Shown here one piece after another: positions 49,021 to 62,900 of a stretch of 64,000 nt of DNA (position 1 is the stretch's first letter; each line of letters starts with the position of its first letter). Source of the stretch: Anaspis maculata (Eukaryota; Arthropoda; Insecta; Coleoptera; Scraptiidae). Below the pieces are notes generated by a model. The model was given only the letters and a program-made list of their open reading frames with translations. It was not told where the DNA came from and made no database searches. The DNA lies in NCBI GenBank assembly GCA_949128115.1, contig OX421964.1:434001-498000 (forward strand), read 5' to 3'. Both the position numbers and the translations under genes were made by a program.

Positions 49021-52000
49021 TTAAAGTCACGTGGGTTGGAGTTTGAAGTCACGTGGGTTGGAGCCCGGAGTCACGTGGGTTGGGACCTGAATTTTTTGGA
49101 TAACAATTGTGTCTATTTTTTGATATTTTTGTTCGTTCGTCGGATGTTGCGTTTGGAACGAGTAGCTGCCAACTTAAAAAGTGTCGACCGATCGTTTTTG
49201 AAGTCACGTGGGTTGAAGTTTGAAGTCACGTGGGTTGGAGCCTGAAGTCACGTGGGTTGAAACCTGAACTTTTTGGATAACGATTGTCTTTTTTTTTATG
49301 ATATTTGTGTTCGTTCGACGGATGCTGCGTTTGGAACAAGTAGCTGCCAACTCAAAAAGTGGTGACCGATCGTTCTTGAAGTCACGTGGGTTGGAGCTCA
49401 AAGTCACGTGGGATAGGACCTGAACTTTCTGGATACTAATTGTGTCTTTTTCTTCGATATTTGTGTTCGTTTGACGGATGTTGCGTTTGGAACAAGTAGC
49501 TGCCAATTCCAAAAGTGGTGACGGATCGTTTTAAAAGTCACGTGAGTTGAATCCTGGAGGCACGTGGGTTGAAGCCTGAAGTCACGTGGGTTGGAGCCTG
49601 AAGTCACGTGAGTTAGGACCTGAAATTTTTGGATAACAATTGTGTCTTTTTTTAGATATTTGTGTTCGTTTGGCGGATGTTGCGTTTGGAACAAGTAGCA
49701 GCCAACTGAAAAAGTGGTGACCGATCGTTTTAAAAGTCACGTGGGTTGAAGTTTGAAGTCACGTGGGTTGGAGCCTGAAGTCACGTGGGTTCAAACTTGA
49801 ACTTTTTGGATAATAATTGAGTCTTTTCTTTTGATATTTGTGTTAGTTAACGGATGTTGCGTTTGGAACAAGTAGCTGCCAACTCAAAAAGTGGTGACCG
49901 ATCGTTTTTAAAGTCACGTGGGTTGGAGTTTGAAGTCACGTGGGTTGGAGCTTGAAGTCACGTGGGTTAAGACCTGAACTTTTTGGATAACAATTGTCTT
50001 TTTTTTTTATATTTGTGTTCGTTCGTCAGATGTTGCGTTTGGAACAAGTAGCTGCCAACTCAAAAAGTGGTGACCGATCGTTTTTGAAGTCACGTGGGTT
50101 GGAGTTTGAAGTCACGTAGGTTGGAGCTTGAAGTCACGTGGGTTGGAGCCTGAAGTCACGTGGAATAGGACCTGAAATGTTTGGATAACAATTGTGTCTT
50201 TTTTTTTATATTTGTGTTCGTTTGACGGATGTTGCGTTTGGAACAAGTAGCTGCTAACTCAAAAAGTGGTGACCGATCGTTTTTAAAGTCACGTGGGTTG
50301 AAATTTGAAGTCACGAGGGTACGAGTTTTGAGTCACGTGGGTTGAAACCTAAACTTTTTGGATAACAATTGTCTTTTTTTTTTCGATATTTGTGTTCGTT
50401 TGACGGATGTTGCGTTTGGAACAAGTAGCTGCTAAGTCGAAAAGTGGTGACCGATTGTTTTCAAAGTCGCGTGGGTTGAAGTTTGAAGTCACGTGGGTTG
50501 GAGCCTGAAGTCACGTGGGTTCAAACCTGACTTTTTTGGATAACAATTGTGTCTATTTTTTGATATTTTTGTTCGTTCGTCGGATGTTGCGTTTGAAACG
50601 AGTAGCTGCCAACTAAAAAAGTGGTGACCGATCGTTTTCAAAGTCACGTGGGTTGAAGTTTGAAGTCACGTGGGTTGGAGCCTGAAGTCACGTGGGTTCA
50701 AACCTGAACTTTTTAGATAACAATTGTGTCTATTTTTTGATATTTTTGTTCGTTCGTCGGATGTTGCGTTTGGAACAAGTAGCTGCCAACTCCAAAAGTG
50801 GTGACCGATCGTTTTAAAAGTCACGTGGGTTGAAAATTGAAGTCACGTGGGCTGGAGCCTGAAGTCACGTGGGATAGGACCTGAACTTTCTGGATAACAA
50901 TTGTGTCTTTTTCTTCGATATTTGTGTTCGTTTGACGGATGTTGCGTTTGGAACAAGTAGCTGCCAATTCCAAAAGTGGTGACGGATCGTTTCAAAAGTC
51001 ACGTGAGTTGAAGCCTGGAGGCACGTGGGTTGAAGCCTGAAGTCACGTCGGTTGGAGCCCGAAGTCACGTGGGTTAGGACCTGAAATTTTTGGATAATAA
51101 TTGTGTCTTTTTTTTTTATATATTCGTGTTCGTTTGGCGGATGTTGCGTTTGGAACAAGTAGCTGCCAACTGAAAAAGTGGTGACCGATCGTTTTAAAAG
51201 TCACGTGGGTTGAAGTTTGAAGTCACGTGGGTTGGAGCCTGAAGTCACGTGGGTTCAAACTTGAACTTTTTGGATAATAATTGTGTCTTTTCTTTTGATA
51301 TTTGTGTTAGTTAACGGATGTTGCGTTTGGAACAAGTAGCTGCCAACTCAAAAAGTGGTGACCGATCGTTTTTAAAGTCACGAGGGTTGGAGTTTGAAGT
51401 CACGTGGGTTGGTGCTTGAAGTCACGTAGGTTAAGACCCGATCTTTTTGGATAACAATTGTGTCTTTTTTTTTTATATTTGTGTTCGTTCGTCAGATGTT
51501 GCGTTTGGAACAAGTAGCTGCCAACTCAAAAAGTGGTGACCGATCGTTTTTGAAGTCACGTGGGTTGGAGTTTGAAGTCACGTGGGTTGGAGCTTGAAGT
51601 CACGTGGGTTAAGACCTGAACTTTTTGGATAACAATTGTGTCTATTTTTTGATATTTTTGTTCGTCGGATGTTGCGTTTGGAACGAGTAGCAGCCAACTT
51701 AAAAAGTGGTTACCGATCGTTTTTGAAGTCACGTGGGTTGGATTTTGAAGTCACGTGGGTTGAAACCTGAACTTTTTGGATAACAATTGTCTTTTTTTTT
51801 TCGGTATTTGTGTTCGTTTGACGGATGTTGCGTTTGGAACAAGTAGCTGCCAACTCAAAAAGTGCTGACCGATCGTTTTGAAAGTCACGTGGGTTGGAGT
51901 TCGAAGTCACGTGGGATGGAGCTCGAAGTCACGTGGGTTAGGACCTGAACTTTTTGGATAACAATTTTGTCTTTTTTTTCGATATTTGTGTTTGTTTGAC

Positions 52001-52689
52001 GGATGTTGCGTTTGGAACAAGTAGCTGCCAACTCCAAAAGTGGTGCCGAATCGTTTCAAAAGTCACGTGGGTTGAAGCCTGGAGGCACGTGAGTTGAAGC
52101 CTGAAGTCACGTGGGTTGGAGCCTGAAGTCACGTGGAATAGGAACTGAAATTTTTGGATAACAATTCTGTCTTTTTTTTTATATTTGTGTTCATTTGACG
52201 GATGTTGGATGTCACGTGGGTTGGAGCCTGAAGTCACGTGGGTTCAAACTTGAACTTTTTGGATGATAATTGTGTCTTTTCTTTTGATATTTGTGTTAGT
52301 TAACGGATGTTGCGTTTGGAACAAGTAGCTGCCAACTCAAAAAGTGGTGACCGATCGTTTTTAAAGTCACGAGGGTTGGAGTTTGAAGTCACGTGGGTTG
52401 GAGCTTGAAGTCACGTGGGTAAGGTCCTGAACTTTTTGGATAACAATTGTGTCTTTTTTTTTTATATTTGTGTTCGTTCGTCAGATGTTGCGTTTGGAAC
52501 AAGTAGCTGCCAACTCAAAAAGTGGTGACCTATCGTTTTTGAAGTCACGTGGGTTGGAGCTTGAAGTCACGTGGGTTAAGACCTGAACTTTTTGGATAAC
52601 AATTGTGTCTATTTTTTGATATTTTTGTTCGTCGGATGTTGCGTTTGGAACGAGTAGCAGCCAACTTAAAAAGTGGTGACCGATCGTTT
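49021..52689 (+). repeat. Tandem higher-order unit of 3,669 bp, copy 2
   Basis: This follows copy 1 directly. After it, the sequence continues as the array does after 36,064 (offset 16,625, up to about 54,350). The duplication therefore looks like an insertion of one extra 3,669-bp unit by unequal exchange. A private change is gtaaggtcctg near 52,420. Confidence 0.88.
52200..52304 (+). repeat. Truncated 105-bp monomer, copy 3
   Basis: Same junction again, 3,669 bp after copy 2 and 16,625 bp after copy 1. It is part of the second unit of the 3,669-bp tandem duplication. Confidence 0.85.
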
Positions 52690-55599
52690 TTGAAGTCACG
52701 TGGGTTGAAATTTGAAGTCACGTGAGTTGGAGTTTGAAGTCTTGTGGGTTGAAACCTGAACTTTTTGGATAACAATTGTCTTTTTTTTTTCGATATTTGT
52801 GTTCGTTTGACGGATGTTGCGTTTGGAACAAGTAGCTGCCAACTCAAAAAGTGGTGACCGATCGTTTTTGAAGTCACGTGGGTTGGAGATTAACGTCACG
52901 TGGGTTGGAGCTCAAAGTCACGTGGGATAGGACCTGAACTTTCTGGATAACAATTGTGTCTTTTTCTTCGATATTTGTGTTCGTTTGACGGATGTTGCGT
53001 TTGGAACAAGTAGCTGCCAATTCCAAAAGTGGTGACGGATCGTTTTAAAAGTCACGTGAGTTGAAGCCTGGAGTTACGTGGGTTGAAGCCTGAAGTCACG
53101 TGGGTTGGAGCCCGAAGTCACGTGGGTTAGGACCTGAAATTTTTGGATAATAATTGTGTCTTTTTTTTTGATATTTGTGTTCGTTTGGGGGATGTTGCGT
53201 TTGGAACAAGTAGCTGCCAACTGAAAAAGTGGTGACCGATCGTTTTAAAAGTCACGTGGGTTGAAGTTTGAAGTCACGTGGGTTGGAGCCTGAAGTCACG
53301 TGGGTTCAAACTTGAACTTTTTGGATAATAATTGTGTCTTTTCTTTTGATATTTGTGTTAGTTAACGGATGTTGCGTTTGGAACAAGTAGCTGCCAACTC
53401 AAAAAGTGGTGACCGATCGTTTTTAAAGTCACGAGGGTTGGAGTTTGAAGTCACGTGGGTTGGAGCTTGAAGTCACGTGGGTTAAGACCCGATCTTTTTG
53501 GATAACAATTGTGTCTTTTTTTTTTATATTTGTGTTCGTTCGTCAGATGTTACGTATGGAACAAGTAGCTGCCAACTCAAAAAGTGGTGACCGATCGTTT
53601 TTGAAGTCACGTGGGTTGGAGTTTGAAGTCACGTGGGTTGGAGCTTGAAGTCACGTGGGTTAGGACCTGAACTTTTTGGATAACAATTGTGTCTATTTTT
53701 TGATATTTTTGTTCGTCGGATGTTGCGTTTGGAACGAGTAGCAGCCAACTTAAGAAGTGGTGACCGATCGTTTTTGAAGTCACGTGGGTTGAAATTTGAA
53801 GTCACGTGGGTTGGAGTTTGAAGTCACGTGGGTTGAAACCTGAACTTTTTGGATAACAATTGTCTTTTTTTTTTTTTCGATATTTGTGTTCGTTTGACGG
53901 ATGTTGCGTTTGGAACAAGTAGCTGCCAACTCAAGAAGTGGTGACCGATCGTTTTTAAAGTCACGTGGGTTGGAGTTTGAAGTCACGTGGGTTGGAGCTT
54001 GAAGTCACGTGGGTTGAAACCTGAACTTTTTGGATAACAATTGTCTTTTTTTTTTCGATATTTGTGTTCGTTTGACGGATGTTGCGTTTGGAACAAGTAG
54101 CTGCCAACTCAAAAAGTGGTGACCGATCGTTTTTGAAGTCACGTGGGTTGGAGTTTGAAGTCACGTGGGTTGGAGCGCGAAGTCACGTGGGTTAGGACCT
54201 GAACTTTTTGGATAACAATTGTGTCTTTTTTTTCGATATCTGTGTTCGTTTGACGGATGTTGCGTTTGGAACAAGTAGCTGCCAACTCCAAAAGTGGTGA
54301 CGGATCGTTTTCCAAGTCACGTGGGTTGAAGCCTGGAGGCACGTGGGTTGAAGCCTGAAGTCACGTGGGTTGGAGCCTGAAGTCACGTGGGTTGAAACCT
54401 GAACTTTTTGGATAACGATTGTCTTTTTTTTTATGATATTTGTGTTCGTTCGACGGATGCTGCGTTTGGAACAAGTAGCTGCCAACTCAAAAAGTGGTGA
54501 CCGATCGTTTTTGAAGTCACGTGGGTTGGAGCTCAAAGTCACGTGGGATAGGACCTGAACTTTCTGGATACTAATTGTGTCTTTTTCTTCGATATTTGTG
54601 TTCGTTTGACGGATGTTGCGTTTGGAACAAGTAGCTGCCAATTCCAAAAGTGGTGACGGATCGTTTTAAAAGTCACGTGAGTTGAATCCTGGAGGCACGT
54701 GGGTTGAAGCCTGAAGTCACGTGGGTTGGAGCCTGAAGTCACGTGAGTTAGGACCTGAAATTTTTGGATAACAATTGTGTCTTTTTTTAGATATTTGTGT
54801 TCGTTTGGCGGATGTTGCGTTTGGAACAAGTAGCAGCCAACTGAAAAAGTGGTGACCGATCGTTTTAAAAGTCACGTGGGTTGAAGTTTGAAGTCACGTG
54901 GGTTGGAGCCTGAAGTCACGTGGGTTCAAACTTGAACTTTTTGGATAATAATTGAGTCTTTTCTTTTGATATTTGTGTTAGTTAACGGATGTTGCGTTTG
55001 GAACAAGTAGCTGCCAACTCAAAAAGTGGTGACCGATCGTTTTCAAAGTCACGTGGGTTGGAGTTTGAAGTCACGTGGGTTGGAGCTTGAAGTCACGTGG
55101 GTTAAGACCTGAACTTTTTGGATAACAATTGTCTTTTTTTTTTATATTTGTGTTCGTTCGTCAGATGTTGCGTTTGGAACAAGTAGCTGCCAACTCAAAA
55201 AGTGGTGACCGATCGTTTTTGAAGTCACGTGAGTTGGAGTTTGAAGTCACGTAGGTTGGAGCTTGAAGTCACGTGGGTTAAGACCTGAACTTTTTGGATA
55301 ACAATTGTGTCTATTTTTTGATATTTTTGTTCGTCGGATGTTGCGTTTGGAACGAGTAGCAGCCAACTTAAAGAGTGGTGACCGATCGTTTTTAAAGTCA
55401 CGTGGGTTGAAATTTGAAGTCACGTGGGTTGGAGTTTGAAGTCACGTGGGTTGAAACCTGAACTTTTTGGATAACAATTGTCTTTTTTTTTTGATATTCG
55501 TGTTCGTTTGACGGATGTTGCGTTTGGAACAAGTAGCTGCCAACTCAAAAAGTGGTGACCGATCGTTTTGAAAGTCACGTGGGTTGGAGTTTGAAGTCA

Positions 55600-58060
55600 C
55601 GTGGGATGGAGCTCGAAGTCACGTGGGTTAGGACCTGAACTTTTTGGATAACAATTGTGTCTTTTTTTTCGATATTTGTGTTCGTTTGACGGATGTTGCG
55701 TTTGGAACAAGTAGCTGCCAACTCCAAAAGTGGTGACGAATCGTTTCAAAAGTCCGTGGGTTGAAGCCTGGAGGCACGTGGGTTGAAGCCTGAAGTCACG
55801 TGGGTTGGAGCCTGAAGTCACGTGGAATAGGACCTGAAATTTTTGGATAACAATTGTGTCTTTTTTTTTTATATTTGTGTTCGTTTGACGGATGTTGCGT
55901 TTGGAACAAGTAGCTGCTAACTCAAAAAGTGGTGACCGATCGTTTTTAAAGTCACGTGGGTTGAAGTTTGAAGTCACGTGGGTTGGAGCCTGAAGTCACG
56001 TGGGTTCAAACCTGAACTTTTTGGATAACTATTGTGTCTATTTTTTTATATTTCTGTTCGTTCGTCGGATGTTGCGTTTGAAACGAGTAGCTGCCAACTT
56101 AAAAAGTGGTGACCGATCGTTTTTGAAGTCACGTGGGATGAAGTTTGAAGTCACGTGGGTTGGAGCCTGAAGTCACGTGGGTTCAAACCTGAACTTTTTA
56201 GATAACAATTGTGTCTATTTTTTGATATTTTTGTTCGTTCGTCGGATGTTGCGTTTGGAACGAGTAGCTGCCAACTCCAAAAATGGTGACCGATCGTTTT
56301 AAGAGTCGCGTGGGTTGAAGTTTGAAGTCACGTGGGCTGGAGCCTGAAGTCACGTGTGTTAAAACCTCAACTTTTTGGATAACAATTGTGTCTTTTTTTT
56401 TTATATTTGTGTTCGTTCGTCAGATGTTGCGTTTGGAACAAGCAGCTGCCAACTCAAAAAGTGGTGACCGATCGTTTTTGAAGTCACGTGGGTTGGAGTT
56501 TGAAGTCACGTGGGTTGGAGCCCGGAGTCACGTGGGTTAGGACCTGAACTTTTTGGATAACAATTGTGTCTATTTTTTGATATTTTTGTTCGTCCGTCGG
56601 ATCTTGCGTTTGGAACGAGTAGCTGCCAACTTGAAAAGTGGTAACCGATCGTTTTTAAAGTCACGTGGGTTGAAGTTTGAAGTCACGTGGGTTGGAGCCT
56701 GAAGTCACGTGGGTTGAAACCTGAACTTTTTGGATAACAATTGTCTTTTTTTTTTTTCGATATTTGTGTTCGCTTGACGGATGTTGCGTTTGGAACAAGT
56801 AACTGCCAACTCAAAAAGTGGTGACCGATCGTTTTTGAAGTCACGTGGGTTGGAGTTTGAAGTCACGTGGGTTGGAGCTCGAAGTCACGTGGGTTAGGAC
56901 CTGAACTTTTTGGATAACAATTGTGTCTTTTATTTTCGATATCTGTGTTCGTTTGACGGATGTTGCGTTTGGAACAAGTAGCTGCCAACTCCAAAAGTGG
57001 TGACGGATCGTTTTCAAAGTCACGTGGGTTGAAGCCTGGAGGCACGTGGGTTGGAGCCTGAAGTAACGTGGGTTGGAGCCTGAAGTCACGTGGGTTAGGA
57101 CCTGAAATTTTTGGACGACAATTGTGTCTTTTTTTTCGATATTTGTGTTCGTTTGACGGATGTTGCGTTTGGAACAATTAGCTGCCAACTCCAAAAGTTG
57201 TGACGGATCGTTTTAAAAGTCACGTGGGTTGAAGTTTGAAGTCACGTGGGTTGGAGCCTGAAGTCACGTGGGTTCAAACCTGAACTTTTTGGATAACAAT
57301 TGTGTCTATTTTTTGATATTTTTGTTCGTTCGTCGGATGTTGCGTTTGGAACGAGTAACTGCCAACTCCAAAAGTGGTGACCGATCGTTTTAAAAGTCAC
57401 GTGGGTTGAAGTTTGAAGTCACGTGGGCTGGAGCCTGAAGTCACGTGGGTTAAAACCCTCACTTTTTGGATAACAATTGTGTCTTTTTTTTTATATTTGT
57501 GTTCGTTCGTCAGATGTTGCGTTTGGAACAAGTAGCTGCCAACTCAAAAAGTGGTGACCGATCGTTTTTAAAGTCACGTGGGTTGGAGTTTGAAGTCACG
57601 TGGGTTGGAGCCCGGAGTCACGTGGGTTAGGACCTGAACTTTTTGGATAACAATTGTGTCTATTTTTTGATATTTTTGTTCGTCCGTCGGATGTTGCGTT
57701 TGGAACGAGTAGCTGCCAACTTAAAAAGTGGTGACCGATCGTTTTTAAAGTCACGTGGGTTGAAGTTTGAAGTCACGTGGGTTGGAGCCTGAAGTCACGT
57801 GGGTTAAAACCTGAACTTTTTGGATAACAATTGTTTTTTTTTTTTCGATATTCGTGTTCGTTTGACGGATGTTGCGTTTGGAACAAGTAGCTGCTAACTC
57901 CAAAAGTGGTGACGGATCGTTTTCAAAGTCACGTGGGTTGAGGCCTGGAGGCACGTGGGTTGAAGCCCAAAGTCACGTGGGTTGGAGCCTGAAGTCACGT
58001 GGGTTAGGACCTGAAATTTTTGGATAACAATTGTGTCTTTTGTTTCGATATTTGTGTTCG
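55600..58060 (+). repeat. Right-arm copy of left-arm block (offset ~34,060 bp)
   Basis: This matches about 21,540-24,000 on the other side of the transposon. Both have the agtccgtgggttg box, the cttgacgg variant, the gaacaattagctgcc monomer and the gttgaggcctgg box. The shared deviation agtaacgtggg (23,002 and 57,062) is absent from the block Y copy near 10,482. The right-arm segment is therefore closer to copy 2 than to copy 1. Confidence 0.8.
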
Positions 58061-58888
58061 TTTGACGGATGTTGCGTTTGGAACAAGTAGCTGCCAACTT
58101 AAAAAGTGGTGACCGATCGTTTTTAAAGTCACGTTGGTTGAAGTTTGAAGTCACGTGGGTTGGAGCTCGAAGTCACGTGGGTTAGGACCTGAACTTTTTG
58201 GATAACAATTGTGTCTTTTTTTTCGATATTTGTGTTCGTTTGACGGATGTTGCGTTTGGAACAAGTAGCTGCCAACTCAAAAAGTGGTGACCGATCGTTT
58301 TTAAAGTCACGTGGGTTGGAGCCTGAAGTCACGTGGGTTAGGACCTGAAATTTTTGGATAACAATTGTGTCTATTTTTTGATATTTTTGTTCGTTCGTCG
58401 GATGTTGCGTTTGGAACAAGTAGCTGCCAACTTAAAAAGTGGTGACCGATCGTTTTTAAAGTCACGTGGGTTGAAGTTTGAAGTCACGTGGGTTGGAGCC
58501 CGGAGTCACGTGGGTTAGGACCTGAACTTTTTGGATAACAATTGTGTCTTTTTTTTTGATATTTGTGGTCGTTCGTCAGATGTTGCGTTTGGAACAAGTA
58601 GCTGCCAACTCAAAAAGTGGTGACCGATCGTTTTTAAAGTCACGTGGGTTGGAGCCTGAAGTCACGTGGGTTAGGACCTGAAATTTTTGGATAACAATTG
58701 TGTCTATTTTTTGATATTTTTGTTCGTTCGTCGGATGTTGCGTTTGGAACAAGTAGCTGCCAACTTAAAAAGTGGTGACCGATCGTTTTTAAAGTCACGT
58801 GGGTTGAAGTTTGAAGTCACGTGGGTTGGAGCTCGAAGTCACGTGGGTTAGGACCTGAACTTTTTGGATAACAATTGTGTCTTTTTTT

Positions 58889-59925
58889 TCGATATTTGTG
58901 TTCGTTTGACGGATGTTGCGTTTGGAACAAGTAGCTGCCAACTCCAAAAGTGGTGACTAATCGTTTCAAAAGTCACGTGGGTTGAAGCCTGAAGGCACGT
59001 GGGTTGAAGCCTGAAGTCACGTGGGTTGGAGCCTGAAGTCACGTGGAATAGGACCTGAAATTTTTGGATAACAATTGTGTCTTTGTTTTTTATATTTGTG
59101 TTCGTTTGACGGATGTTGCGTTTGGAACAAGTAGCTGCTAACTCAAAAAGTGGTGACCGATCGTTTTTAAAGTCACGTGGGTTGAAGTTTGAAGTCACGT
59201 GGGTTGGAGCCTGAAGTCACGTGGGTTCAAACCTGAACTTTTTGGATAACTATTGTGTCTATTTTTTGATATTTTTGTTCGTTCGTCGGATGTTGCGTTC
59301 GGAACGAGTAGCTGCCAACTTAAAAAGTGGTGACCGATCGTTTTTAAAGTCACGTGGGTTGAAGTTTGAAGTCACGTGGGTTGGAGCCTGAAGTCACGTG
59401 GGTTGAAACCTGAACTTTTTGGATAACAATTGTTTTTTTTTTTTTCGATATTTGTGTTCGTTTGACGGATGTTGCGTTTGGAACAAGTAGCTGCCAACTC
59501 CAAAAGTGGTGACTAATCGTTTCAAAAGTCACGTGGGTTGAAGCCTGAAGGCACGTGGGTTGAAGCCTGAAGTCACGTGGGTTGGAGCCTGAAGTCACGT
59601 GGAATAGGACCTGAAATTTTTGGATAACAATTGTGTCTTTGTTTTTTATATTTGTGTTCGTTTGACGGATGTTGCGTTTGGAACAAGTAGCTGCTAACTC
59701 AAAAAGTGGTGACCGATCGTTTTTAAAGTCACGTGGGTTGAAGTTTGAAGTCACGTGGGTTGGAGCCTGAAGTCACGTGGGTTCAAACCTGAACTTTTTG
59801 GATAACTATTGTGTCTATTTTTTGATATTTTTGTTCGTTCGTCGGATGTTGCGTTCGGAACGATTAGCTGCCAACTTAAAAAGTGGTGACCGATCGTTTT
59901 TAAAGTCACGTGGGTTGAAATTTGA
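58889..59925 (+). repeat. Local tandem duplication, period 556 bp
   Basis: About 480 bp starting at 58,889 recur from 59,445. Both copies contain the rare gtgactaatcg and gcgttcggaacg variants. The second copy differs by gattagctgcc. The period corresponds to about three monomers. Confidence 0.8.
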
Positions 59926-62900
59926 AGTCACGTGGGTTGGAGTTTGGAGTCACGTGGGTTGAAACCTAAACTTTTTGGATGACAATTGTCTTTTTTTTTC
60001 TTCGATATTTGAGTTCGTTTGACGGATGTTGCGTTTGGAACAAGTAGCTGCCAACTCAAAAAGTGGTGACCGATCGTTTTTAAAGTCACGTGGGTTGGAG
60101 TTTGAAGTCACGTGGGTTGGAGCTCGAAGTCACGTGGGTTAGAACCTAAACTTTTTGGATAACAATTGTGTTTTTTTTTTGATATTTTTGTTCGTCCGTC
60201 GGATGTTGCGTTTGGAACGAGTAGCAGCCAACTTGAAAAATGGTGACCGATCGTTTTTTAAGTCACGTGGGTTAAAATTTGAAGTCACGTGGGTTGGAGT
60301 TTGAAGTCACGTGGGTTGAAACCTGATATTTTTTGGATAACAATTGTCTTTTTTTTTTTCGATATTTGTGTTCGTTTGACGGATGTTGCGTTTGGAACAA
60401 GTAGCTGCTAACTCAAAAAGTGGTGACCGATCGTTTTCAAAGTCACGTGGGTTGAAGTTTGATGTCACGTGGGTTGGAGCCTTAAGTCACGTGGGTTCAA
60501 ACCTGAACTTTTTGGATAACAATTGTGTCTATTTTTTGATATTTTTGTTCGTTCGTCGGATGTTGCGTTTGAAACGAGTAGCTGCCAACTAAAAAAGTGG
60601 TGACCGATCGTTTTTAAAGTCACGTGGGTTGAAGTTTGAAGTCACGTGGGTTGGAGCCTGAAGTCACGTGGGTTCAAACCTGAACTTTTTAGATAACATC
60701 TGTGTCTATTTTTTGATATTTTTGTTCGTTCGTCGGATGTTGCGTTTGAAACGAGTAGCTGCCAACTTGAAAAGTGGTGACCGATCGTTTTTAAAGTCAC
60801 GTGGGTTGAAGTTTGAAGTCACGTGGGTTGGAGCCTGAAGTCACGTGGGTTCAAACCTGAACTTTTTAGATAACAATTGTGTCTATTTTTTGATATTTTT
60901 GTTCGTTCGTCGGATGTTGCGTTTGGAACGAGTAGCTGCCAACTCCAAAAGTGGTGACCGATTGTTTTAAAAGTCACGTGTGTTGAAGTTTGAAGTCACG
61001 TGGGCTGGAGCCTGAAGTCACGTGGGTTAAAACCTTAACTTTTTGGATATCAATTGTGTCTTTTTTCTTGATATTTGTGTTCGTTCGTCAGATGTTGCGT
61101 TTGGAACAAGTAGCTGCCAACTCAAAAAGTGGTGACCGATCGTTTTTAAAGTCACGTGGGTTGGAGTTTGAAGTCACGTGGGTTGGAGCCCGGAGTCACG
61201 TGGGTTGGGACCTGAATTTTTTGGATAACAATTGTGTCTATTTTTTGATATTTTTGTTCGTTCGTCGGATGTTGCGTTTGGAACGAGTAGCTGCCAACTT
61301 AAAAAGTGTCGACCGATCGTTTTTGAAGTCACGTGGGTTGAAGTTTGAAGTCACGTGGGTTGGAGCCTGAAGTCACGTGGGTTGAAACCTGAACTTTTTG
61401 GATAACGATTGTCTTTTTTTTTATGATATTTGTGTTCGTTCGACGGATGCTGCGTTTGGAACAAGTAGCTGCCAACTCAAAAAGTGGTGACCGATCGTTT
61501 TTGAAGTCACGTGGGTTGGAGCTCAAAGTCACGTGGGATAGGACCTGAACTTTCTGGATACTAATTGTGTCTTTTTCTTCGATATTTGTGTTCGTTTGAC
61601 GGATGTTGCGTTTGGAACAAGTAGCTGCCAATTCCAAAAGTGGTGACGGATCGTTTTAAAAGTCACGTGAGTTGAATCCTGGAGGCACGTGGGTTGAAGC
61701 CTGAAGTCACGTGGGTTGGAGCCTGAAGTCACGTGAGATAGGACCTGAAATTTTTGGATAACAATTGTGTCTTTTTTTAGATATTTGTGTTCGTTTGGCG
61801 GATGTTGCGTTTGGAACAAGTAGCAGCCAACTGAAAAAGTGGTGACCGATCGTTTTAAAAGTCACGTGGGTTGAAGTTTGAAGTCACGTGGGTTGGAGCC
61901 TGAAGTCACGTGGGTTCAAACTTGAACTTTTTGGATAATAATTGAGTCTTTTCTTTTGATATTTGTGTTAGTTAACGGATGTTGCGTTTGGAACAAGTAG
62001 CTGCCAACTCAAAAAGTGGTGACCGATCGTTTTCAAAGTCACGTGGGTTGGAGTTTGAAGTCACGTGGGTTGGAGCTTGAAGTCACGTGGGTTAAGACCT
62101 GAACTTTTTGGATAACAATTGTCTTTTTTTTTTATATTTGTGTTCGTTCGTCAGATGTTGCGTTTGGAACAAGTAGCTGCCAACTCAAAAAGTGGTGACC
62201 GATCGTTTTTGAAGTCACGTGAGTTGGAGTTTGAAGTCACGTAGGTTGGAGCTTGAAGTCACGTGGGTTAAGACCTGAACTTTTTGGATAACAATTGTGT
62301 CTATTTTTTGATATTTTTGTTCGTCGGATGTTGCGTTTGGAACGAGTAGCAGCCAACTTAAAGAGTGGTGACCGATCGTTTTTAAAGTCACGTGGGTTGA
62401 AATTTGAAGTCACGTGGGTTGGAGTTTGAAGTCACGTGGGTTGAAACCTGAACTTTTTGGATAACAATTGTCTTTTTTTTTTGATATTCGTGTTCGTTTG
62501 ACGGATGTTGCGTTTGGAACAAGTAGCTGCCAACTCAAAAAGTGGTGACCGATCGTTTTGAAAGTCACGTGGGTTGGAGTTTGAAGTCACGTGGGATGGA
62601 GCTCGAAGTCACGTGGGTTAGGACCTGAACTTTTTGGATAACAATTGTGTCTTTTTTTTCGATATTTGTGTTCGTTTGACGGATGTTGCGTTTGGAACAA
62701 GTAGCTGCCAACTCCAAAAGTGGTGACGAATCGTTTCAAAAGTCCGTGGGTTGAAGCCTGGAGGCACGTGGGTTGAAGCCTGAAGTCACGTGGGTTGGAG
62801 CCTGAAGTCACGTGGAATAGGACCTGAAATTTTTGGATAACAATTGTGTCTTTTTTTTTTATATTTGTGTTCGTTTGACGGATGTTGCGTTTGGAACAAG

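Noticed and set aside
54192..54647. Longest satellite open frame (151 codons, minus strand), and dozens of similar 60-134 codon frames rich in NPRDF or VTWVG motifs on both strands
   Set aside because: They are translations of the repeat itself: they begin and end at fixed monomer positions, occur on both strands and in several frames, and are broken whenever monomer length is not a multiple of three. No independent gene signal is present.
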